A stretch of 64,000 nucleotides of DNA, taken from UBA4132 sp037133675. Its GTDB lineage: Bacteria > Pseudomonadota > Gammaproteobacteria > Methylococcales > Methylomonadaceae. The notes beneath the pieces were generated by a model. The model was not told the DNA's origin. It did not search any database and worked only from the letters and a program-made list of their open reading frames with translations. Positions 51,801 to 59,900 of this stretch are shown piece by piece (position 1 is the first letter of the stretch; the number at the start of each line of letters is the position of its first letter). The stretch spans positions 13,530-77,529 of the forward strand of contig JBAXNR010000006.1 in the NCBI GenBank assembly GCA_037133675.1, given 5' to 3'. Position numbers and translations under genes: made by a program.

Positions 51801-52304
51801 TTAATTTGCTAATTTATCTTTTAATAGTGGAATTTCAACAGATTCTATTTGAGTTCCGTTTATAAAATAGATAACATTTGCAGTATATCTTTCAAGTTCA
51901 ATAAATGCGCCTAATGTGTATTTATATTCTTCGTCTTGAGAGGTAAAATATTTTAGCTTTTTTATATCTATTTCACACGCCTTGCTGTTATTATTCCAAT
52001 ACGTTTTAAATTCTAACAATAATCTATTCTGATTATTTGTTTCTCTTTGATGCAGTAAAATATCAGGATATGTTTTACTACGCTTTAATTCTGATGGCAT
52101 AAATTTATATTTTTCACCATTTCTATTATATTCAGCATCAACATTTAGATGGCTAAAGTTAGAGTTTTTAACTAATTCTTCAAAATAAATTCCAAATCTG
52201 AAAGTGATAGACCTTTCATGGGCATGACGTGAAATTAGACTTTCATCTTTTTCGTACAATTTTTTTAGAGATTCAATCAAAATTTCTTTAAGTTCATTAA
52301 TCAT
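51801..52304 (-). CDS. PD-(D/E)XK nuclease-like protein
   Basis: The protein has 167 residues. The core TYPDILLHQRE...RLLLEFKTYW gives D-x(n)-E-x-K, with Glu in FEELVKN before it, as in the PD-(D/E)XK fold. It starts with a helical 'L.ESLKKLYEKDESLI..HAHERSITFR' stretch. I do not recognise a named family. Together with the AbiC-like gene it forms a likely defence patch. It is very AT-rich. Confidence 0.6.
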   Translation of the reverse strand: MINELKEILIESLKKLYEKDESLISRHAHERSITFRFGIYFEELVKNSNFSHLNVDAEYNRNGEKYKFMPSELKRSKTYPDILLHQRETNNQNRLLLEFKTYWNNNSKACEIDIKKLKYFTSQDEEYKYTLGAFIELERYTANVIYFINGTQIESVEIPLLKDKLAN

Positions 52305-52437
52305 TTTTTAGACCTATTGATATTTTCAGAAAAAAGTTGGTAGCCCACATAGAGCAAAGCGGAATGTGGGAAAACCGTCGTATTTTGGAAAACTGCCCTA
52401 GATTCCGCTACGCTTCATCTAGGCTACTTGCTACGAG

Positions 52438-53412
52438 CTACAAAACTGGTTTTCCATCCTTGTAGTTCGTTTCATATTTCTTCTGCCCATTTTCAAACCA
52501 CCATGTAGATAATCCATCCAGTTTTCCATCCTTGTAGTTCTCTTCCGATTTCTTCTGCCCATTTTCAGACCACCATGTAGTTAATCCATCTTGTTTTCCA
52601 TCCTTGTAGTTCCTTTCCCATTCCTTCTGCCCATTGTCATACCAGCCTGTAGCTAATCCATCTTGCTTTCCATCCTTGTGGTTCTCTTCAACTTGTTTCT
52701 GTCCATTGTCATGCCAGCCTGTAGCTAATCCATCTTGTTTTCCATCCTTGTAGTTCCCTTCCAATTCCTTCTGCCCATTTTCAAACCATCCTGTAATTAA
52801 CCCATCCAGTTTTCCATCCTTGTAGCTTGCTTCTCTTTTCTTCTGTCCATTTGAATAAAATTCTTGATATTTGCCCGTGAATGGTTCGTCACTATTAGGG
52901 ATATAAATAATGCCATTTCGTTCTTCTATAATTGTTGTTACGACTTCATAAACCTCAACATACCAAGTTAAAACCAGCGATATAGTGAGCAAAAACACAA
53001 TAACGATAATTTTAGTTTTTTTGCGCCACTGCCTTGTAGCGGGGTTGTCACCTGTCTTATGAACAAGTGCGTCATCGACAACATTATCTGTTCCAGATGG
53101 CGTAACGTCTTCGGGTGGTTTTGCCCCAACCTGAGAATTATCGGCATTAATTTCATACAACATACTGCCGCAATGTCGGCATTTCTTGGCAATCGCTAAG
53201 ATTTTTTCACCACAAAAATCACAGTTTTTTGTGGCTTCTGGTTCTGGCGGTGTTGATTGAATAGGTGTTGGCTCGATTGAAACGGTGGCATTTTTTCCCA
53301 ATACCGTTATCGGCGCACTGCATTGTTTGCATTTACCCGTTTTGGTTTCTAAAGGGATTCTGTCATCACTGAGAAAATGACTGGTATTACAGCTCTTGCA
53401 CACAATTTCCAT
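52438..53412 (-). CDS. Zinc-ribbon membrane protein with MORN-like repeats
   Basis: The protein has 324 residues. Residues 1-40 form an MJ0042-type zinc ribbon (CKSCNTSH, CKQC). A second ribbon follows (CDFCGEKIL, CRHCG), then a membrane segment (IIVIVFLLTISLVLTWYVEVY). The C-terminal 150 residues contain six copies of a 23-residue unit such as YKDGKQDGLATGWYDNGQKE, the antitoxin-component YwqK/MORN_2 repeat. The repeats are very alike in DNA (69-base units), so copy number may vary. Role unknown. Confidence 0.8.
   Translation of the reverse strand: MEIVCKSCNTSHFLSDDRIPLETKTGKCKQCSAPITVLGKNATVSIEPTPIQSTPPEPEATKNCDFCGEKILAIAKKCRHCGSMLYEINADNSQVGAKPPEDVTPSGTDNVVDDALVHKTGDNPATRQWRKKTKIIVIVFLLTISLVLTWYVEVYEVVTTIIEERNGIIYIPNSDEPFTGKYQEFYSNGQKKREASYKDGKLDGLITGWFENGQKELEGNYKDGKQDGLATGWHDNGQKQVEENHKDGKQDGLATGWYDNGQKEWERNYKDGKQDGLTTWWSENGQKKSEENYKDGKLDGLSTWWFENGQKKYETNYKDGKPVL
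52450..52850. repeat. 69-base tandem repeat within the MORN-like gene
   Basis: About six near-identical units share TTTTCCATCCTTGTAGTTC at roughly 69-base intervals. Some differ only by a few synonymous or conservative changes, which suggests recent expansion. They lie in frame. Confidence 0.7.
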
Positions 53413-53432
53413 AATTATCCCTTGCTTAATTT

Positions 53433-53564
53433 TTATGTCACATCCCGATATTTCTTCATATCCACTACGCGCTGTTTAACAATGCGCTCTTTTTCAATCT
53501 GCATATTTGATACTGTGCCTTTCCAGTCATGTAAATGTAAAAAACCATTAAACCGCAATATCAT
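53433..53564 (-). CDS. Short unidentified ORF (weak)
   Basis: The 43 codons start MILRFNGFLHLHDWKG and end IEKERIVKQRVVDMKKYRDV. A GAGG lies about 12 bases upstream. It could be a small gene or a fragment. The rest of the 53413-53780 gap holds the 26-bp palindrome at 53731-53756 and nothing else recognised. Confidence 0.3.
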   Translation of the reverse strand: MILRFNGFLHLHDWKGTVSNMQIEKERIVKQRVVDMKKYRDVT

Positions 53565-53730
53565 CTCTTAGTTTACCTCAATAAATTAACGTAAATGGTT
53601 TTGCAGTGCTTTTTAAACCGTGCTTAACCAATCAACTCAAACTATCCCCATTTGCTTATGTCGCAAAAAGCCGCGACAGGGCTGGTCGTGAACCTACGCG
53701 GCTGAATAACGGTAGGGGTAATGAGTGATT

Positions 53731-53756
53731 GGCGTACAAACCTAGGTTTGTACGCC
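53731..53756. repeat. 26-bp perfect palindrome
   Basis: GGCGTACAAACC/GGTTTGTACGCC with a central CTAG shares its inner 18 bases with 261-278. It lies just after the stop of tlpA and may act as a terminator or a repeat end. Confidence 0.65.
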
Positions 53757-53780
53757 TCTGTAAAATATAAAAACCACTCT

Positions 53781-54299
53781 CTAGTTTGAAATTAATGGCG
53801 TAATCACCTTCACGATTTGTTCAGTAGAAAACTCGCCCGCTTGTTGATGAACAATCTGTCCTTGCTGGTCAACAACGATGGTATAAGGTACTGCACCGAT
53901 GTTATTACCCCAACGTTGTGCCAGTGCCATTCCCGTATCGCTACCAATCAACATTGGATAATTGATCGGGATGGTTTTGAGGTATTCGCTGACTTCGGGT
54001 GCTTCATCGATAGCAATGCCAATAAACTGGACATTTTTATCGGCGTATTTTTCTTGCAGAGTGATAAATTCGGGGATTTCTTTGCGACACGGCGAACACC
54101 ACGTTGCCCAAAAATTAATAATACGAATTTTGCCTTGCCATTCCTTGCTGTCGTGTTGTTTGCCCGCTGCGTCAGGCAAATTAAATTCGCTTAACGGTGT
54201 GAGAGCCTTGCTTTGTGCAGGTTCGATAAAAAACCGTGTGGTCAGACCTACACCTAATGCCAACACGGCAACGATAATAACTAATTCAGACGATTTCAT
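53781..54299 (-). CDS. TlpA/ResA-type thioredoxin-like protein
   Basis: The protein has 172 residues. The N-terminal membrane anchor (VIIVAVLALGVGLTT) is followed by the thioredoxin fold with WATWCSPCRKEIPEF (CxxC). It also has IGIAIDEAPEVSEYL and a cis-Pro at VPYTIVVD. It reduces periplasmic disulfides using electrons from DsbD, which overlaps its gene by four bases. Confidence 0.92.
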   Translation of the reverse strand: MKSSELVIIVAVLALGVGLTTRFFIEPAQSKALTPLSEFNLPDAAGKQHDSKEWQGKIRIINFWATWCSPCRKEIPEFITLQEKYADKNVQFIGIAIDEAPEVSEYLKTIPINYPMLIGSDTGMALAQRWGNNIGAVPYTIVVDQQGQIVHQQAGEFSTEQIVKVITPLISN

Positions 54300-56503
54300 A
54301 GAGTGACTCGTTGTAACGATTGAAGAAAAGTGTCAGTATCCTGATAACCGATGATGCGGTGTTCAGAATGTTCTTGTTGGTCAGTGCTAAAAAATAAAAT
54401 AGCAGGAGGGCCTATGAGTTGGAATTTATTCAACAGCACTTTATCGGATTCAGAGTTTTCAGTAACATCGGCTTGTAATAACACAAAATCCTTAAGTGCC
54501 AGTTTTACTTTAGCATCGGTAAAGGTGTACACCTCCATTTCTTTACAAGATACACACCAATCGGCATAAAAATCCAGCATCACTCGTTTACCTTGCTGAC
54601 TGGCTTTTTTAACGTTGGCATCTAGTTCGGCTACCGTGCGCACACGCTGAAAAACCATGCTTTGATCGGCAACGGGAACAGTGGTCGTGCCAATGCCTTG
54701 CAGTGGTTTTAAGGGATTACTATTACCCATACTTACACCTATCAGTAGCAATATGCCATAAGCCAACATCATTAAACCCACGCCTTTCCATAATTTACGC
54801 CAGCCTGAAACGTGTGCGGGTAAAGGGTCGATAGCACTGAGATAAATAGCGGGTAACACTAACAACATTGCCCACAATAACATGGTCAGCGGTGGCGGTA
54901 ACACTCGCTCCAGCATCCATACAGCGACCGCCAACATAACCACCCCAAATACCGCTTTGGTGGTATTCATCCATTCGCCTGCTTTGGGTAATAATTTACC
55001 TGCTGATGCACCTAGCAATAATAACGGCACACCCATACCTAAACCTAAGGCAAATAAGGCACTGCCACCTAACACGGCATCGCCTGTTTGCCCAATAAAA
55101 ATTAACGCCCCCGCCAACGGTGCAGCAACACAAGGCCCAACAATGAGCGAAGATAACGCGCCCATAATCGCCGCGCCCCACAATGAACCATCTTGATGTC
55201 GAACACTGGAGTTATGCAATTTAGTTTGTATCGCATTGGGTAATTGCAGATTATAAAAGCCAAACATCGATAACGATAGCACCACAAAAACTAGGCTGAA
55301 CAAGCCAATAATCCACGGTTGTTGAAATAGGGTTTGTAGGTTTTCGCCAAACACCGCCGCCAATATGCCAAACACCGTATAAGTCACGGCGGAGGCAACC
55401 ACATAACTCAGCGACAGTAAAAAAGCTCTAAAGGTGGTGATGTGATTTCCATGACCAACAATAATGCCCGATAAAATCGGAATCATCGGAAAAATGCACG
55501 GAGTCATTGACAGCAACAAACCAAAGCCAAAAAAACTCAGTAACACAACACCGAAGCTATCATGCTTTAAGGAATCGACAATTTGATCTTGCTCCGATAA
55601 CACAGGCGCGGCTTTAACAGCTGCGGACGGTATGCTGATACTACCCGCTGGAAGTTGCAATTCAACTGTCTGCGTCATCGGCTGATAACACACGCCCCGT
55701 TCCGCGCAACCTTGAAAACTAGCTGTTAAGCTAATGGTTTGTGCGTCAGCTTTATTGCGTATTAACGGTAAATCAAATTTTAAATCATCATGAAAAATTT
55801 CTACTCGTCCGAAAGCTTCATCTTCTTTAGGCGACCCATTGGGAACGCTAAAATCGCCCAATTGCGTGTCTGGCGCGTTAAGCAATTCCAACTGAATTTT
55901 TTCGCGGTATAAATAATAACCTTGGGCAATGTGCCAAGCAACCTGCACAGTATTGGCATCTTTAACAGTCGCAAAAAATTGAAACGCCTGTTCAGGCGGC
56001 AATAAATCGTCTTTGTTTTTTGAACCCTTGAGTAGCTTTTCCAGCGGGTCTGCTTTGACCACAGGTGCGGCAACAGGCAACGCGACTTCCACACTGGCTT
56101 TTTGTGGTGGATAACAGATGCCTTGGTCAGAACAGCCTTGATAACCTAAAGACAGTAATACGCTGGTTGCACCGTTAGCCTTAATCGGTAACTGAACTTT
56201 CAGTGACTGGCGATAAATTTCCATATCACCAAAATTAACATCATGCTTGATTTCACCGCTGGGAAAAATAGCCTCACCTAAAGAAACCGCCTCCGTGTTG
56301 GATTTTATATGGGTTCTTTCACGATAAAGATAATAGCCGTCTTTGATTTGCCAAGTGACTTCCAGTTGTTCAGCACTTAGCGCGGTTGCTGATACGCTAA
56401 ACACCTGTTCAGGCGGTAAAACCTTAATCTCTGCCCAAATAGATGGACACCATAACAGCAGGGTTAGTAAAAATGTGTTGATTAGTGGCATGAATCTATC
56501 CAA
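54296..56503 (-). CDS. dsbD: DsbD thiol:disulfide interchange protein with duplicated N-terminal domain
   Basis: The protein has 735 residues, against about 565 in E. coli. Two consecutive DsbD-alpha domains are present (about 28-140 and 170-290), each with a C-x-pattern: YQGCSDQGICYPP and FQGCAERGVCYQP. Eight membrane segments follow, with TPCIFPMIPILSG and GPCVAAPLAGAL holding the paired Cys. The C-terminal thioredoxin domain has DWCVSCKEME. It moves electrons from cytoplasmic thioredoxin to periplasmic partners such as the adjacent TlpA. The extra alpha domain is uncommon. Confidence 0.95.
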   Translation of the reverse strand: MDRFMPLINTFLLTLLLWCPSIWAEIKVLPPEQVFSVSATALSAEQLEVTWQIKDGYYLYRERTHIKSNTEAVSLGEAIFPSGEIKHDVNFGDMEIYRQSLKVQLPIKANGATSVLLSLGYQGCSDQGICYPPQKASVEVALPVAAPVVKADPLEKLLKGSKNKDDLLPPEQAFQFFATVKDANTVQVAWHIAQGYYLYREKIQLELLNAPDTQLGDFSVPNGSPKEDEAFGRVEIFHDDLKFDLPLIRNKADAQTISLTASFQGCAERGVCYQPMTQTVELQLPAGSISIPSAAVKAAPVLSEQDQIVDSLKHDSFGVVLLSFFGFGLLLSMTPCIFPMIPILSGIIVGHGNHITTFRAFLLSLSYVVASAVTYTVFGILAAVFGENLQTLFQQPWIIGLFSLVFVVLSLSMFGFYNLQLPNAIQTKLHNSSVRHQDGSLWGAAIMGALSSLIVGPCVAAPLAGALIFIGQTGDAVLGGSALFALGLGMGVPLLLLGASAGKLLPKAGEWMNTTKAVFGVVMLAVAVWMLERVLPPPLTMLLWAMLLVLPAIYLSAIDPLPAHVSGWRKLWKGVGLMMLAYGILLLIGVSMGNSNPLKPLQGIGTTTVPVADQSMVFQRVRTVAELDANVKKASQQGKRVMLDFYADWCVSCKEMEVYTFTDAKVKLALKDFVLLQADVTENSESDKVLLNKFQLIGPPAILFFSTDQQEHSEHRIIGYQDTDTFLQSLQRVTL

Positions 56504-56799
56504 TGCAGGTAGTCGGGTAAGCCGCGTTCAATTGGCACAGCAATAATTTCGGGTATTTGATAAGGATGATGTTTTTTTATCATGGCTTCCAGTAATGGAT
56601 AAGCATCTTGTCGGGTTTTAATCAGTAATAGCTGTTCTTCAGCGTATTCAACTTGACCTTGCCAACGATAAACAGAGGTGATATTCGGCACGATATTCAC
56701 ACAAGCCGCCAACCTAGCTTCAATCAGCAAACCAGCAATTTTTTCTGCCGTGTCTTTATCAGGGCAGGTGCAGAAAATAATTTGATAAGCAGTAGGCAT
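56482..56799 (-). CDS. cutA: Divalent cation tolerance protein CutA
   Basis: The protein has 105 residues with IIFCTCPDKDTAEKIAGLLIEARLAACVNIVP and VYRWQGQVEYAEEQLLLIKT, the CutA1 trimer fold. Its role in copper tolerance is debated. It overlaps dsbD by 22 bases, the usual cutA-dsbD order. Confidence 0.94.
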   Translation of the reverse strand: MPTAYQIIFCTCPDKDTAEKIAGLLIEARLAACVNIVPNITSVYRWQGQVEYAEEQLLLIKTRQDAYPLLEAMIKKHHPYQIPEIIAVPIERGLPDYLHWIDSCH

Positions 56800-56973
56800 T
56801 TTAATTGGGTAGTTAAATTTAAACAGGATATTATGCTAGAAATTAACAGCAATTGTCTTTATATTGTGACAATAATCAGTTCATGCTTGGTCAAGTCCGT
56901 TATTCTCGTATGACTGGCAGTCATTAATATCCCTATAATAGCTTTAACCCACTCCCCCAAACTATGAACTACT

Positions 56974-59900
56974 ATGAAGAGTAAGCTAGACATACAAAAT
57001 CGTCTTTATAGGTTACTGACGTGGACAGTTTTATTAATAGGATTAGCAGCTTCTGGTGCGGCTAGTTATTGGGTAAAGCTCGACATTGATACCCGTGCAT
57101 ATCAACATTTTTTTTCTTACTGCGAAGAAATCCAGCAAAAAATAGCGGCACGACTTGAAGCCCATGAGCAAGTTTTGTTGGGTGGTGCAGCACTGTTTGA
57201 AGCATCACCAGTAGTAGATCGACAAGAATGGCATACTTATGTTGATCGTCTGCGTCTGGATAATCATTTTAACGGGATTCAAGGCTTAGGTTTTGCACTA
57301 TGGATTCCTGTCGAACAATTGGCTAGACATGAAGCCACTATTCGTGCCGAGGGTTTTCCAGACTATAAAATACATCCCGAAGGTAAGCGTGAATTTTACG
57401 CCCCTGTAGTGTTTATAGAGCCGTTCAGTGAACGTAACTTACGCGCTTTTGGTTATGACATTAATACTGAATCCGTGCGTCGTGCTGCAATGCTACGAGC
57501 GGCAGATGAAAATAAGGTCATCTTATCGGAGAAAATTATCTTAGTACAAGAAACCGATAAAGATGTACAAGCGGGTACATTGATATTCGCACCTGTGTAT
57601 AAAAAAAATATGCCCATCGCTACGGTAGAACAACGCCGCGCCGCGCTGTTAGGTTGGGTGTATAGCCCGTTTCGCATGACTGATTTACTGAATAACATAG
57701 TGTTGCAGGACAATCACTTCCAAGCGTATCTACGGATTTATGACGGTCAAAACACTCAAGCAGAACATCTCTTATACGATAACCGCCCAAATCATCCTGA
57801 CACTGCAACACCCCAGCACCGATTATTAGTTGAATTAACTAACAATTTTAACGGCACAATTTGGACATTACAGTTTGAACAAATAATAGGAGCTAACGGC
57901 TTAGATTATACAAGGGCGTGGATTACCCTAATCACAAGCATTCTAATCAGCTTGTTATTATTTTTATTATCGACTTCCTATCTCAATACGCGTGTCAATG
58001 CTGCCAAAATTGCCGCTAAATTAACCAGAGAATTGCAAGAAAGTGAAAGCCGTTTTCGCGTACTCGCCGATAACGCTCCTGTACTGATCTGGATAGCAGG
58101 AGTAGATAAGCTGTGCTATCAATTCAATAAAGTCTGGTTAGATTTTACGGGGCGCACTTTAGAGCAAGAACTGGGCGATGGTTGGGCGGAAGGTGTACAC
58201 GCTGACGACCTACAACGCTGTTTGGCTGTGTTTACCAGCTCATTTGATGCCCGTTTACCGTTTAAAATAGAATACCGCCTACGCCGTTACGATGGCGAAT
58301 ACCGCTGGTTATTGGACACTGGTGTGCCACGTTTTGCCGATGATGGGTCTTTTTTGGGTTATATTGGCTCTTGTGTCGATATTACTGACAACAAGGAAGC
58401 GCAAATAAACATAGAAAAAACCTCGTCGTTGCTACAAGCGACCTTAGAATCCTCCAATGAAGCTATTCTGGTTGTTGACTTCAACAATATGTGGGTTGTG
58501 CATAATCAAAATTTTATTGAGATGTGGCATATCCCCAACGAAATTGTCATCAGCAACGATGATAATGCCGCATTGTCGTTTATCCTTAAGCAAGTAGAGG
58601 ATGCTGAAGGTTTTTTGAATAAAGTATTTGACTTGTACAACAGCCCAGAAGCGAGTTCTTTCGACATTATCAATTTTAAAAATGGGAAAATTATTGAGCG
58701 ATATTCCATTCCGCAACGAATCAATGGCAAAGTAGTGGGCAGAGTGTGGAGATTTCGCGACATCACTGAACGCAAAGCAGCGGAAATAGCCATAGCCGAA
58801 GCGCATACTTTACTCCGCAGCATTATTGATACCGCTCCGATGCGGGTTTTTTGGAAGGATAGCAATTTACGTTATCTTGGTTGCAATCTAGCGTTTGCCA
58901 AGGATGCAGGGATGAACTGCCCAAATGATTTAATCGGCAAAGACGATTATCAGCTGGGATGGCAAGATCAAGCGGAACTTTATCGTGCCGATGATAGAGC
59001 GGTTTTGGAATCTGGCATCGCTAAACTTTCCTATGATGAACCGCAGACCACACCCAGTGGGCAAACAATGTGGCTTCGTACCTCCAAAGTAGTGCTGAAA
59101 AATCAGGCAAATGAAACGTTTGGCTTGCTGGGTATCTACGAAGACATCACCGACTACAAGCGTGTGGAAAAGGAGCTATTAGACAGTCAGGAATTATTAC
59201 AGACTGCGCAACGAATCGCGATGCTGGGGCATTATGTGATTGATTTGCGTGATCCTACGGCGATAACGTGGACAAATGACATACTGCTTGATGAAATTTT
59301 TGGCTTAAAGGAGGATTACAACCGCTATTTTGCAAATTTATCACAGATTATTCATCCAGACGACCTGTCGTTAGTCGAAGATAATATTTACCAAGCCTTG
59401 TCTTGTTCCCCACAAAACCCAAACGACTTTATGGAGCATCGAATTATTCGCCCCAATGATGGGGAAGAACGCTGGATAGCAAAGTGGGGCTGCGTTTTTT
59501 TCGATGAACAAAATAATCCCATTCGCCAAGTGGGTATGATTCAGGATATTACCAAACGTAAACACTTGGAAGAAGAGGTGAAAGCCAGCGAACAAAAATT
59601 CCGTTCGATTATTGAAATTTCTCCTGTTCCAATGCTGTTATATGATAACCAACAAAACATTATCTTTTTAAACACCACCTTTATTAACACCTTTGGTTAT
59701 GAGCTAAGCGACATTCCTACCGTTACCGATTGGTGGATTAAGACGTGTCCAAACGCCCATTATCGGCAATTGATGATTGACGCTTGGCAAGCTGAATTTA
59801 AACAAACTGAACAGGAAGATCAATCGTTTATCCCGCTAGAAGTCATAGTAGAGTGTAAGGATGGCACTCAAAAAACGATATTATTCAATGAGAAATCTAT

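Noticed and set aside
52450..52850. CRISPR-like 69-base periodicity
   Set aside because: The units are contiguous and encode MORN-like protein repeats. No cas genes are present.
54882..55196. 104-codon ORF opposite dsbD
   Set aside because: Ala/Asn/Pro-rich composition is an antisense artefact of the DsbD membrane segments.
56905..56960. Third full MITE-like element before the GGDEF/EAL gene
   Set aside because: Only one end (CTTTAACCCACTCCCCC) and a 7-bp-arm palindrome are seen, too degenerate to annotate.
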